From Polytrichum commune (lineage: Eukaryota > Streptophyta > Polytrichopsida > Polytrichales > Polytrichaceae): a stretch of 64,000 nt of DNA. This document shows positions 44,278 to 56,814 of the stretch, in pieces (position 1 is the first letter of the stretch; the number at the start of each line of letters is the position of its first letter). The stretch is taken from NCBI GenBank assembly GCA_950295325.1, contig OX485803.1:14012001-14076000 (forward strand), written 5' to 3'. The notes beneath the pieces were generated by a model that was not told the DNA's origin, did no database searches, and worked only from the letters and a program-made list of their open reading frames with translations. The translations under genes were made by a program, and so were the position numbers.

Positions 44278-45964
44278 TGTGAGGCCAAATCCACCACCCT
44301 TAAGCGTCCTAGTCCAGGTGATGACTTTGAGAATCACATTTATCTATTACAACATTGAACCATGTGCAAGGTAATTTTCATGTCCAAATGAACATGTATT
44401 GTCTCACTCATTGTACTTTATTAATGTTGGCCTCTTGGCTTGTGCTAGAGTTGGCTTTCTCAAGAGTCCAACCCGCGGCCGTGGCCACACATGCCTTTAA
44501 AGACATCCCCCTCGCAACCTTTGGCTTAACCTCCTTTGTCTCGTCATCGCGGGGGTCATCCACCTTCTCCATTAATAATGCAAGTGATTTATTTGCCCGA
44601 TAAGATGCGAGTGTTCAAAAACACTATTCTTACTAGTCCACCCCAATTACATTTACTAGCAAGCCACACCTCACACTACCTAGCCTAATAAGTCTAAAAC
44701 TTACATATGCACTAGAATAATCTAAAATGCATAACTTGCCCTATGCTTAGTTTTAGTGATAATGTTCGATTTGGGCTAAGCTTTAGGCCCCTAAACCCAT
44801 TCCTCGGTAACCTAGCTTAAACCAACCATCCAGGTTCCTTTAAAGTTGACCTTCGCTTTCACCACTTCAATGAGCTGGTCTCGGCCCTTTCGGCTACTGA
44901 GATAACGAGCCTTGGCAGGCCCCTGGACTAGCAGTCCCGGCAGCAGTTAAGCCTGGGAGGCCCTTGGACTAGCAGTCCCGGCAACAGTTGAGCCTTGGGA
45001 GGCCCCTGGACTAGCAGTCCCAGCAGCAGTTGAGCCTTGGGAGGCCCCTGGACTAGCAGTCCCAGCAGCAGTTGAGCCTTGGGAGGCCCCTGGACTAGCA
45101 GTCCCGGCAGCAGTTGAGCCTGGGAGGCCCTGGACTAAGCAGTCCCGGCAGCAGTTGAGCCTTGGGAGGCCCCTGGACCAGCAGTCCCGGCAACAGTTGA
45201 TGAAATCAACACCAAATTAATTTCAACTCTAGTGCTTAATCAATTGCTCATCTAAGCCTCTTAACTAATGAATGCACACCTCCCACTAAATTAATCCAAT
45301 CTAACCACTACTCATGAGCTTAGTCCAATGACTCTAAGCTTCCCCTACTCATAAGAGGGATTAACTTCCTAACTTCACTATAACTAACTAATCCACACAT
45401 AAGCCTCAAACTCTAAGAGCTCGCTCCCCTTGAGAGGATTTGAGAGGGAGAGCTTAACTACTTAACTTCACTAAAACTAATGACCCACACACGTGGCTCA
45501 AGCTCTTAAGAGCTTGCTCCCTTGAGAGCGCTTGATGGAGAGAGAGGCAAATGAGAGAAAGAACACCTTAAGTAGCAAAGAGGGAGAGAGGGAGAGAGAG
45601 GTGAGGATAGGGTGAGAGGATTAGCACCTCCAATCACAATCCTTTAACCCTCTCCTCCAAAGTAGGGACTAATCCCATCCACCAAGCTTCCTTCTTCCTA
45701 AACTACCAAGGTGGATCCAAAAGTGGGCATTTAACCCGCGGAGCTCACCTTGCTTCACCTTACCCACTACTCACATAATCAAGGTATCCTCTTATTGAAA
45801 TCAAACCTTGAAATAACTACACCACACATTCTAATGCCTAAACTTAAATCCACACCACACTTCACTCTTTTTATGTTTTGTGAATAATCATAACACATCA
45901 AAATCAAACTAAAATTGGTTTCGAAGAGTTAATCACCACATGTGGGCACCATTTTGGGCTCACA
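44278..45964 (+). mobile_element. Solo LTR, family 1 (1,687 bp)
   Basis: Starts TGTGAGGCC and ends GGGCTCACA, flanked by the 5-bp duplication CGTAG (44,273-44,277 and 45,965-45,969). The uninterrupted locus in hAT copy 2 has CGTAG once at about 33,466. No coding sequence, so it reads as a solo LTR. Near 44,915-45,200 it holds seven tandem units of about 42 bp (GGACTAGCAGTCCCGGCAGC and variants). Confidence 0.85.
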
Positions 45965-45965
45965 C

Positions 45966-46290
45966 GTAGGGTTTAGGGTTTAGGATTTATGAACCACAAA
46001 GGTTGAAGCACAAATATGTGAATTGTTGAATGAAAGGGCAAGGGGATGCGTGTGGGTTGTGAAACCATACGAACCACTAAGGTTGAAGCTCAAATATGTG
46101 AATTGTTGAATGAAGATGGCATTCGGATATCTGATATGCGTTGTGAAACCATATGAACCACAAAGGTTGAAGCACAAATATGTACTTTGTTGAATTAAAA
46201 TGACATTCGAATGCGTGTGGGTTATAAAACCATACGAACCACTAAGGTTGAAGCACAAATATGTGATTTGTTGAATGAAAGGACAACCCA
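45966..46290. repeat. Telomere-like tract and 83-bp tandem repeat (copy 1)
   Basis: Counterpart of 33,469-33,805; the telomere-like run is shorter and one unit is altered (GGATTTATG). Confidence 0.75.
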
Positions 46291-46546
46291 TCAAATATAG
46301 AAGCTTCAAAGAGGTATCAAAGAGGTTTCTAATGCGGGTGTCGGGGGACTTTTTCAAAAAGTGCAACTAACTTTTTGACTTCACCAACTTTCTTTTTATT
46401 CTTATTGTGTTGTCTTTATCTTACCAACGAGAATTGGATCCTCTACATCTTGGATTACATAAAATATTGTAAATTTTATAAAGTCCTTTGAGCTCAGTAT
46501 ATAAGTAGAGCATTTAGACTCATACATATAACGAGGGTAGAGTATC

Positions 46547-47101
46547 ATGGATAGGATGGGAGAAAAGAGAGACATGTTTGAGGGTCTAGGCTATGATGAG
46601 GAGATAGCAAATTTAGGTGAACCCGATATTCCATTCAATCCATCACCCGAGCGTAAGAGATATGAGAGAAGTGGTAGAGATCGATTTCGTGATGATTATG
46701 TCATGACCCTCTTCTCACAATATACACAAACATAGAAGTTGAGGGCGGACGAGGACCAACGACGATATGCGGCAAAATTCGAGATCAATGCAGTGAAGAA
46801 GGACCCAACAAAAAGCTAGGGTGGAGATCCAAATGATGTGGTTGATTTGAGCGTGGATATTTGGTTGAAGCCCGGGAATGTGGATGACAATTCAATCGAT
46901 ATTGAAGATGTCAAGGTAGCGGGAGAATCTTCAAGGACTTTGTCTTTTCGTAAGAAGAGGAGAGGATTATCGCCTCATCGGCTACCATTGAAGGAACGGA
47001 TGAAAGACCGAACGATTAGCTATGTTGATTTACTTCGACCGAATCCTCTCCAAAAAATGGACCCTCGACGGAAGCCACAAGCATCTACGAGGTTGTCATG
47101 A
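46547..47101 (+). pseudogene. Unknown cargo protein, copy 1, broken
   Basis: Same start MDRMGEKRDMF as the intact gene at 34,044, but a stop codon at 46,733-46,735 (after a TQT sequence), further stops and small deletions break the middle. The basic C-terminal block (RKKRRGLSPHR) is preserved from about 46,950. Confidence 0.75.
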
Positions 47102-47576
47102 CGGAAGTCAAGTTGACGGAATGAAGTGGAATATTAAATCGTGCATGGTTTGTTCATGTATATGATTTATAAAGGGCATTTGTACCGTCGTCGCAATAAT
47201 AAAGTTATTACTTGTACAATATGTTGTACCACTTCTATGATATTTTTTAAAAAAAATTTTCAACCAACCGCTTATTATTGCATACTTCTATGCATGTTCA
47301 TCGTTGTCTTACAAATTTTGAAATTTTAATATTATATATAGAGTAGCAAATATGTGTATTTTAGTGTATTTGTCCTTACGACAAATTGTTGTATAGATAA
47401 AAAATCTCCATAGGGGTGATAATTTGTTGGTCATCATACTACATTGGTTACTTTGTTGCTTGAGGGATCCTTCATTAGTTTTGTGTGGATAAGTACACCG
47501 GTTATGATATTTAGTGTCACATATATTATTTGCGAAAGACCTAAGTTAGATGGGGTGCGGATGGGGGGACGCGGGA

Positions 47577-47725
47577 ATGTGCAGTAGAAATATTATTGCA
47601 TATTCATGTAGAGGACTTCATTACCTATCCATGGATACCAAGAACTCATTTTTTGGACTTCATATGAATTTTTGAGAGCCAAAAAACCGAGACTATGTCC
47701 AAACTTCCAAAAAAAGTTAAAAAGT
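47577..47725 (+). repeat. D repeat, copy 4
   Basis: Same segment as 34,904-35,045, again directly before a GGACGG array. Confidence 0.8.
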
Positions 47726-47739
47726 GCAGATTCAAGAGA

Positions 47740-48312
47740 AACGCGGGAGCGGACGGATGGGAACTCTAAAGCGGACGTAGGGGAACATGGAGCGGACTTA
47801 TGGGAACGTTGGAGCGGACGTAAGGGAACATAGGGCGGACGGAGGGGAACGTTGGAGCGGACGGAGGGGAGCGGACGGGGGGAACGCGGGAGCGGACGGA
47901 GGGGAACGAGGGGGCGGACGTAGGGAACGAGGGGGCGGACGTAAGGGAACGGGGGCGGGAACGGGTGCGGACGGGGGCGGGAACGGGTGCGGACGGGGTC
48001 GGGAACGGGTGCGGACGGGGTCGGGAACGGGTGCGGACTGGGGGGGAACGAGAGGGAACGGTAGGGAATGGGTGCGGACTGGGGGGGAACGCGGGGGGCG
48101 GACGTAAGGGAACGGGTGCGGAATGGGGGGGAACGGGCGCGGATGGGAGGGAATGGGTGCGGACTGGGGGGAACGCGGGAGGCGGACGTAAGGGAACGGG
48201 TGCGGACTGGGAGGGGAACGGGAGCGGACGGGAGGAAACGGGTGCAGACTGGGGGGGAACGGGTTCGGGCTGGGGGGGGAACGAGTGCGAACAGGGTGGG
48301 AACGGGGAGCGG
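47740..48312 (+). repeat. GGACGG minisatellite beside coiled-coil gene copy 1
   Basis: Same class of units as 35,058-35,812. Here the array abuts coding sequence: TATA box, leader and the first ~210 codons present in copy 2 are missing, an internal deletion of about 1.1 kb. Confidence 0.8.
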
Positions 48313-48331
48313 ATAGAGATCAGCCAATGAC

Positions 48332-50985
48332 GTGGAGATGGCCATCGAGGAGGCGTTTCAGCATATGGATGAGGGCATGGAGGCAAATGTCGAGGTCAAG
48401 AACCTGATCAACAATGTGGTTAACGAGGTCCTAGACGAGGTAAACCTTGGTGAACTTGGAGCGGACCCGATGGAGAGCAGAATGGAGGAATTGCGTAAGC
48501 AACATGCCGTGGAAATTTGTGAGTATAAAGCAAGGATTTTCGAGTTGGAAAATAAAGTTGCAACACTTACAATGAGGGAGGCTGGCAGTTCAAGTAGTAC
48601 ACCAATTAACCTTCAGTCTTTAGAAGGAGAGAGGGACACAGCTGTACAAGAGGCCAAGATTGCAAAGTCACAAGCTCTGGAAGTATGTATGAGGAATGAA
48701 GTAATGCGAAGAAAGATAGAGGCTTTGCAAAAGGAGGTGGTGGACATGCAACAACAACTTCAAGTGGTCAATGAAGTGGTTGTTGATCACGAAGCCAAGA
48801 TTGGCGGACTGGAGGAGCAGAATGCAAGGTTGAAGAAATTCCTGTTGGATGCGATTGTGGAGCGCAAAAATATGAGGACAAGCACATTGCTTGCTATGGC
48901 GAAGGCTCGTCAATTTGAAGCTGAGTTTGAGAGCATCCAGAAAGAATGGAACCGCAATCAGAAAATGCGGAACATGATGCTCACGTCATGGCCAGAAAAT
49001 GAACATATGTACCCTAGTAGGTGGGATATAACTAATGAGTGGACATTGCCAAACGGGAGCATCGATTGGCGTCAAGTGAGCGACCCAGATCACCATTGGG
49101 ATGTGACCCAAGTGCATGAATATCCATTCCGCATGAGGGGTGAATTGTTATGGCCAAAATCCACATACAATGGTCTTCGACGGAACCGTGTGTGCGATTT
49201 GCCAATGTCCATTTGGCCCGGAGGGATGCTATCAAGTTGGATCATGTGGGGCCTAATTCCATCCACAATGTCTAATAGGGAATATGATCAAGAAACGCCA
49301 ATGTCCTCATTGCAGATCACCCTTCGACCCTCGTTTGTACCTCCAATTTGGCCTTCGGGATTACATGCCTAACGACTGGATATTAAAGCCATGAGACTTT
49401 CCCTTCGATCTTTAAGAGTTTGATGGGGAGAATGTTGAGTGGAGTTGGTTATACAATTGTGCCAAGGTTGAGCTACGGCACGAGAACAGAGATGGCGACT
49501 GGACATGGAATGCACGTCAAATTTTGTATGTTGCAGACGAGTTGTATCCCAACAAGCCCCCCGATCATGGCTTGAAAAGATTTTTGTACCAAATTCTTGA
49601 ATGGCATTGGGATACAACCAGCAGACAATTAAAAAGAGGCATTCATCCTCTTTGGTACAATGCAGCAGGTCTCGAATCAGTATCGGAGCATGATTTGGAA
49701 GAAGATGCAGATGACATGCTTACGGAACGGGATCCGAGATTTGAATTGCAGTTTGTCGCGCACCTCTCCATGAGGAGTGCCCGAAACACCATGGGCACAA
49801 GGGGGACCCCGGAGTGACACCCGGGACTTGTGGCGCCGTTGGTGAGAGGGCCCAAGTGATCCTAGTGTGGGTGAGGGCCCCGGGCGTTGGGAACGCCTCC
49901 CACCCACGAAGACTAGGAGGCACAAGGGTAAGGCCATTGCTATGCGTAGCTCATGGCGTGGTGATTCTAGAATGCTCAAGAACACCTCAATCGGAGGTGT
50001 GAGCTAGGAGTTATGGCCATTTGAGTGGGGCGCTGTCCCGGGACAGCGCCTGGTGCAGCAGTGCCTGGGAGTGACTCCCGGGACTGCCAAGGTTCAAAGA
50101 GGCATAACGTCCTCATAACTTGCCCAAATGGGGCAAGTGAGGAGTCCATCGGCATCTACGTGAAACGTAGATGAAGATAGAGTGGTTGGTTGCTAGCCTC
50201 GGACATCATATAAGGAAGTTATGATGGTCTGAAGCTGCTAGAGGCTTCTTAGCCCAGCGGCTAAGGGAGAATGTCCACTTGGCCCCAACTCTTGGTGGAG
50301 AGACAAGAGGTTGGTTGACGGTGGGGTAGGGGCCCCGTGTAAAGTCCTAGAGGCTTATATGGGTGAGGTGGTGTGGCCTCACCCACCCGAGGCCGAACGG
50401 CACGGCCTCCATGGGCATTGGCCCAATGTGAGGCCATAGTTGCCTAGTATGGTTCGGGTTGTTGTAGCGTTGCTCCGGCAATGCGATGATCAACATGAGA
50501 TTGGACTTCCATGGATGGAAGTCCACATCTAAGAATTGGTTACCGATGAAGGGGTGAGTCCCAAAATCAAAGTAGGAGGGTTGGTTCCCCTCCTATGAAC
50601 TATATGGTCCACGGTAAGAGGAGCTAACCATTAGCATGGCGGAATGCGAAGGGTTAGCGCTCGTAACCTTTGCTAGAATTGAAAATTGGCAAGATTGTCA
50701 AGGGGGGGCTAGCAAGGGTTGCGACACAGTTAGAGGTAGGGTACCACAAGAACAAGCTGCAGTTGGCTGCAATTGATGCACTCTCGCATAGAGTTGCGGA
50801 TGATGCGGTATTGAGATGGCTAAATGGTGGGCCTAGACCACGTAATGCCGTTCCATTGTCTCTTGGTAGTTATCCATACCTCACCCGTGGAACAACGCGA
50901 AGCATGGAAGCGGGGGAATCATCACGAGCACGACGAGGATCTACTTCAGCTAGAATGGACCTCGATTCAGATTCAGATTAGGCAT
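48332..50985 (+). pseudogene. Coiled-coil/RING-like cargo gene, copy 1, multiply broken
   Basis: The coiled-coil frame is open from 48,332 to 49,372 but lacks the N-terminal part. The RING-like +1 frame has stops (a TAA inside SCGA-FHPQC, a TGA after DWILKP and another TAA). Downstream, TGG is retained where copy 2 has TGA. A 973-bp solo LTR (49,754-50,726) interrupts the frame after residues ERDPRFELQ, and the rest resumes at 50,732 to the DLDSDSD end near 50,981. Confidence 0.8.
49754..50726 (+). mobile_element. Solo LTR, family 2 (973 bp), copy 1
   Basis: TGTCGCGCACC start and GTTGCGACA end with the 5-bp duplication CAGTT at 49,749-49,753 and 50,727-50,731. The gene copy at 38,310-38,330 shows the uninterrupted site. 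Internal palindrome GCTGTCCCGGGACAGC near 50,030. No coding potential accepted. Confidence 0.9.
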
Positions 50986-51679
50986 TTTTGTACCATGTTT
51001 AGAAAGTTGTATAGGAACGGAGGAAGACTTTGGACACAATGAACATATTTCATGTTCAAAGAATATGTAATATAAAGAGGATTTTCCGACAAGTTGTCAT
51101 TTCTAAGATCGTATAAAAGATAACATATGGATGCCACATGTTTTAATGTTATTCAAAACTTTTAAAAACTTACTTGAATATTAGTAATTCATATGATAGT
51201 CTAACCAAAAGTACTATTGACTACATAGTCAATATTGAATACCACATAAAAATATAATTATATAAAACGGATAGAAAGGTTCTCAAAAAGAGGATGTCAC
51301 CAACGAAGCATGTACAATCGAGCAATAGGAGATTGCAATATTTATAAAAGCATTTTATTTAAGAAGCTCAATAAATAAATATAAAATTTCATTCACAATA
51401 AGAATAATACAAAATAGTAATTAATAAAGGCATAACATGTTATTGGAGATTAATTGCAATGCCAAATTGACAACCATATTGTATTTAAAATTTTAAAAAA
51501 AACATGCAATAAATAATTTTATTACTATAATAAAATGATACAACTTCGAAGGTAACGTTCGCTTTGTGGTCTAAATGTAAACCGAAGGCCCTAAGATTGT
51601 AACTTGTATCAATTTTGACGTAAGTAATAAATTATGGAAGTACGTGGGAGCACCAAAATACCGCATTTGTGCAAAACCA
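50985..51679. other. Intergenic region between convergent cargo genes (copy 1)
   Basis: AT-rich, no gene; counterpart of 38,571-39,269. Confidence 0.6.
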
Positions 51680-53516
51680 TTACGTTCGAATCCGTACTGT
51701 GGGATCATTTGCTTTGACACATCTTGGGTCCTCTTCAGACTCGTCTGTGCTGCAATCATCATCCGTTTGGGGAGTCGTGTTCCGAAGATGCAATTCTCGG
51801 TCACGTTGTGAGAAAATTATCTTCTTGGTCGGCCGGGAGCTCTCTGCATCCTGTATGCCATTTTCATCTAGATGTGGTCTACCCTCATCTTCATTGTAGT
51901 CTTCAACAATAAACGGAAGCGATCTTCCCTGATACCTCTTCCTAGTACGTTTAACACCTCTCGTAGTTCTCTGACGCCCTCCACCTGTACCACGACTTGA
52001 GTGCACTTCATCTCTACTTCCATCTATAAAAACATCCCCCGTTGTACTTCCGCCTCCAACTCCAAGGCCACATGTTCCATTGGATTGACTGTGTGGAAGT
52101 GAAACTGATGCGGATGGAATTGCAATTGGTATGTTTTCAACAACATGTCGACGTACAGATTGACGATGTGACGCCTCTATAGTAACATTTCTTGAAACAT
52201 TGTGTATAGCAACCAAAGTAGCACCCACCGCAGTTGCACGTGAAACACCCAATCTAGAAGTATTGGCAATACTTCGAGTGAGAGGACGACGTTGACCTTG
52301 TGCATGCACTTGTACCGTAGAGGTGGATGCAGTTCTTTGAAGAGCATGGAATCGAGTTGTAGGTATTTCAGGAACATTGGGCGTTTGATCTTCTATATGA
52401 TGGTTGGATATGAGGGAGGCGTCCATGAATTCAGAATGTACTCGGGCTGGAAGTGGATCCTGTTGAACGTGCGTTGGCTCATTTGCGGGTAGTACATTGT
52501 CACCTTCACCAAAAGAAAGAGAATCGCTCCAAGGTTGCAAGGAATCTACTTTAATTCCTACATTCTCACTTGCCCCCATAGCAACATTATGGTCAGGGCG
52601 AAACCCTTGTCCAATGTGGAGAGTTTCAAAAGGCGGTCCTCCAATAGACCCCTCATGATCGTCATGCATTCCGTCGTTATGTTGGGGGACATCCGCTTCA
52701 CCAAAATCAAACACCCCAAGGTTTCCATCACCACCATTGTCATCCTCATCTTCTGAATCATGATTCTCGGAATCGAGGTCATCCAAATCAAAGTCAATGT
52801 CATCAACATTGTTGTCATCATCATTTCCGGCCCTATCATTTGGATCCACGTCATCTTCGTTGTCATCTTCTTCGTCAAGGTCATCGTCAGAATGGACCTC
52901 ATTCAATTCGTACCATTGCGCAGGTCTTGGGCCCCTCCGATGTCGAATGAGCCTACTATTGGTATATATGTAGACGAGGTCCTCGGCACGACTATGCTTC
53001 AAGCGATTGCGACTCTTGTTGTGAACATATGAGTACATGCTCCAATTGCGTTCACATGCGGATGCGGAACATACTTGTGCAAGGATACGTCTTGCTATTG
53101 TTTGGAGGGCTTTAGCTCCACCTCCCATTGCATCCCACCATTCATGGAGAGGTGCGGCATGCACGCTCGGGTCAGTAGAATCAGCAAAAGGCCCTCGATT
53201 TTCAAGGAAATCTTGGTACTGGTGGAGGATTTGGACATAAGTGTCCTCATCTTGAGCAAGCCTGCGAAGAACTCGATTTAGGATTGTCCTCGAATTTTCA
53301 TCCTCATGGAGTGGGGCCCAACCACGTAGAAGCGGATTTAACATCGCTCCAGCCCAATGTAGATCATTCAACATCAACCTCCATCTATTTTGAAACGTTA
53401 GCATAGCATTTGCAGCAAGCTCAGGGCTTAAGCGAAATGGAGGTTTACTGAATCCACGAATATGGGTTTGTAAATCATGCATGACCCTCCAAGCCATTCC
53501 CATTGCAGGCGCCTTG
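51680..53516 (-). pseudogene. hAT transposase, copy 1, N-terminal part missing
   Basis: Open and close in sequence to the C-terminal ~610 residues of the complete transposase, including ACERNWS and the acidic and Arg/Ser-rich tail. At 53,516 (codons for APAMG, preceded in copy 2 by FDGK) it meets a family 1 LTR, so zinc finger and both core Asp motifs are absent. Confidence 0.85.
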
Positions 53517-55034
53517 TGTGAGGCCAAACCCACCACCCTTAAGCGTCCTAGTCTGGGTGATGGTGTTGAGAATCACATGTATTGTTTTGTGTATTGAAAA
53601 TGCTCACTTCACATCCCAAGTCATTCATGTTATTTTGAATCACTTCATTTATTAATGGTAGCCTCTTGACTTGTAGCCGAATTGGACCTCTCAAGGGTCC
53701 AACCGGCGGCCTTGGCAACACAAGCTCTCAAAGATATTCTCCTTTGGCTTTTGATTATCCCCTCCTTCACTCTTCCGTCACTAGAGTCCTCCATTTTCTC
53801 CCTCGGCCTAACCCCCTTTGTCTCGCCACCGCGGATGTCCTCCACCTTCTTCATTAGTAATCCAAGTGATTTATTTTGACCAATAGGTTCAAGTGTTGAA
53901 AAACACTTTTATCAATGGTTCAAGTACCAAATACATTTAAAAGTCACACATGCCCTACCTAGCCTAATAAATCCAATACTAACCTAAGTCTTAATATATT
54001 CTAAAATAGTCTATTGTGGTTCAAGGTTAATTTGTGGGGAGGCGACTAAGGTTTATATTTATTAACTCGTTAAGTGAAGGCCTAACAAGGCTTAGACCGG
54101 CTTAATCCAAGATTTGGCTCGGTAGCAGTTTGTATGTAGCAACCGGCTTAACCAGCTGACCCTTGTGGCTCGGCAGCAGCTTGTATGTAGCAACCGGCTT
54201 AACCAGCTGACCAGTAGGCTCAGCAGCAGCTTGTATGTAGCAACTGGCTTAACCAGTTGACCCTTGTGGCTCGGCAACAGCTTGTATGTAGCAACTGGCT
54301 TAACCAGCTGGCTCACTTAAATGACACCACCTTAGGTGCTAATCAAGCATCCACTAATCCCTTTCTTCTTTGCACTTTGGCTAAATGAGCTAACTAAACC
54401 ACTAATGAACTAAACTAATCTAACACACAACTACTCTAAGAGCTACTTACTTCACCCACCTTGTCTCAAGCTCTAATAGCTCACACCCTTGAGAGACAAT
54501 GAGGGAGAGAGCTTAACTAATTAAATTCACTAAAACTAATAACCTACACACGTGGCTCAAGCTCTTAAGAACTTGCTCCGTTGAGAGCGCTTGATGAAGA
54601 GAGAAGAAAATGAGAGAGAAACCACCTTAAGTAGTAAAGAGGGAGAGAGGGAGAGAGGGAGAGAGAGAGGTGAGGATAGGGTGAGAGGATTAGCACCTCC
54701 AATCACAATCCCTTAACCTTCACCTCTAAAGTAGGGACTAATCCCCTTCCACCAAGCTTCCTTCTTCCTAAACTAACAAGGTGGATCCAAAAGTGGGCAT
54801 TTAACCCGCGGAGCTCACCTTGCTTCACCTTACCCCCTACTCACAATATCAAGGCATACTCTTATTGAATTCAAACCTTGGAATAACCACACCACACGTT
54901 CTAATGCCTAAACTTAAATCCACACCACACTTCACTCTTTTTAGGTTTTGTGAATAAATATAAGACCTCAAAGTCAAACTAAAATTGGTTCCGAAGAGTT
55001 AATCACCACATGTGGGCACCATTTTGGGCTCACA
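53517..55034 (+). mobile_element. LTR, family 1 (1,518 bp), at a rearrangement junction
   Basis: Starts TGTGAGGCC and ends GGGCTCACA like the copy at 44,278. Flanks are CCTTG and TATCC, so no target duplication. The left flank is hAT transposase, the right flank is methyltransferase-like coding sequence. It contains four tandem units of about 51 bp near 54,116-54,320 (CTTGTATGTAGCAACCGGCT), different from the repeat in the sister LTR. Confidence 0.8.
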
Positions 55035-55935
55035 TATCCCTGCACTAGACCGTCACGGGGTTGATGTGGCACGGGATGACATTCTCCAGAACTTGGTGTC
55101 AAGGGAGGATCAGTTAATGGATGGATCCACCCCTTGGCGTGGTCCTCGCGAAAAATCCCTCGCCCTTATACAGATGCTCATTCAGTCATCTTCTTCACCC
55201 GGGGATATTGTTCTAGACTGCTCTACAGCTACGGGTACGTTGAACATCTCTTCATGTTTAAGTAAATAACCGTTGACCATTTCATGTTAATTAATTTTTA
55301 TGTTGTTTGAGAACTGAACTTCATTGTTTTCTTATATTGCAGGAGTTTCTATTCATGCGTGCCGCAATGTGAACCGTCACATTGCGGCATTAAAGGCTGA
55401 CAAGGCAATTATTGAAGCCTTGATCGCTCCTCTAATTCGATCTGCTTCGGCCATAGAAGTGAAATCAAGAGATGTTGTCATGTTAGAGGATCCAGATAGC
55501 GAAATCATTGTTGTTCAGAAGATCGTGAAGAAGTCAAGGTTTAGTAAGTGAGTATAGCTACTATTTCTACTACTAGTGATATATTTTCTTATTTGCTTTC
55601 ATATGAGGCGGTTTTATGACCATGTTGCCATTTGCATTTGCAGAAGCGGTAATTTGAGATACCCTAGTCACCGCCTTTTTTTTTGTGACCCTAAGTTCTA
55701 TCCAAGCCCTCCAAAGTCATGGCGGCTCCCTTCATACGCAAATGACGTTGCCAATGAATTAGCGGAAGGTTCATATCGTACATTTAGACCTAAGGAGTTG
55801 ATGCTAAGCGGTATAGAGTATGTTGATTTAGAAGCTGTTGAGTCTGAGGATGAAGGTTCTTCAGATGCAGATAGTACAGATTCTAAAGTCTCTGTAGCAT
55901 TATCTAATAATTGTGATTTCGATTATATGTCTTAG
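55035..55935 (+). pseudogene. DNA-methyltransferase-like paralogue, C-terminal exons only
   Basis: Exons 55,035-55,234, 55,343-55,538 and 55,644-55,935. MDGSTPWRGPREK and, after splicing, DIVLDCSTATGVSIHACR with RHIAALKAD match the same places in the 18,282-22,766 gene (MDGSKAWRGPREK, VNAGVGTSIHACR). The SAM-site loop is STATG here. The last exon ends in an acidic tail similar in position to that of the other gene. Everything upstream, including the DPPY-like site, is cut off by the LTR at 55,034. Splice sites used: G|GTACGT, ATTGCAG, AAG|GTTTAG, TTTGCAG. Whether it is expressed from a fused promoter is unknown. Confidence 0.65.
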
Positions 55936-56054
55936 GTAGAATTTTGTGTCTTATTGCTTGTATAATAATATATTTTTGCATTTGATTGTTAATTGTCCGT
56001 TTAGTGCGGTAATCTTCATGGTTTTCCTTAGACAGTGAATTATATTTTGTAATG

Positions 56055-56814
56055 GGGGCCATTCACGATCAGGGTACTACTTTCGGGACACATGACTTCA
56101 GGACTTTGTCGCATTGATCTTGGTTTTTATCATGATTTACTATTATTTGATCAATAAATTTTACATAACTAAGTAGATAGTTCATAAGCTTTATCAAGAA
56201 AGATTTTTATTATTATTTAATAATCACCCTAAACCCTAAACCCTAAACCCTAGGCCACATCAGTGGCATTTTTTTGCTATTTAGGTGTGCATTGGTGGTC
56301 AATTATTTCCTGTTATGTATCTTGGTACCTTGGTAAAAGTGTCATGTGTCCATTCATATAATTTTTTTTGTCCAATTCTAATACTAGACGTTCCTTTTAC
56401 GTGTGGCCGTGATTATATGTATATTTGGACTTGTTTGGTGCCACATGTAAAGTTGGGCAATTGCTATTCAATACATATTTGGTTCTATTGGTACGCACTT
56501 GAACAATGAGTGTGAGGAAAAAATTTGGGATCGTTCCGATTGATTCTTGTTGTCCTTTTCATTCCTTGATCTTAAGGTGAACAATTAAGACAGCACTCCT
56601 GAATGTCCTTTAAGGAATCAAAAGGATATCTTAGATGACCCTATTCCTTCTAAATTAACTTTGTTAGTGTACTCGATATGGAGTATGAAATGTAGGTATG
56701 ATCCAAAATATGCTTCACAATACAAATCTAAGCATACCAAGCATGTGAAGTTATCCAAAAAAATCCGTTTTCCGTTAGACGGCCAAAAGTAGTACCCTAA
56801 CCGTGAATGGCCCC
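56055..56814. mobile_element. Non-coding inverted-repeat element (MITE-like, 760 bp)
   Basis: Ends 56,055-56,086 and the reverse complement of 56,783-56,814 match at 29 of 32 bp (GGGGCCATTCACG, AGGGTACTACTTT). AATG flanks both sides as a possible 4-bp duplication. No gene inside. A telomere-like CCCTAAA tract of about four units lies at 56,226-56,253. Confidence 0.7.

Larger units (their letters stand above)
22798..53516 (+). mobile_element. Giant hAT element, copy 1 (older, nested host of copy 2, right end lost)
   Basis: The left end CAGGGTTGTCTATCG at 22,798 and the next ~80 bp match the left end of the complete copy at 27,782. Following segments match copy 2 in order: GGACGG array, kinase cassette (inverted here), common non-coding segment (27,060-27,781 then 43,425-44,272), tandem repeat and 186-aa gene, array and coiled-coil gene, and transposase. 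It is interrupted by hAT copy 2 and two solo LTRs, and its right end is replaced by an LTR at 53,517. Removing the insertions leaves about 12.4 kb. The 8 bp left of it are ATCCCGGA; no partner can be seen because the right end is gone. Confidence 0.75.

Noticed and set aside
55035-55935. Continuation of the methyltransferase-like gene at 18,282-22,766, separated by insertions
   Set aside because: It is on the opposite strand and repeats exons already present in the first gene, so it is a paralogue.
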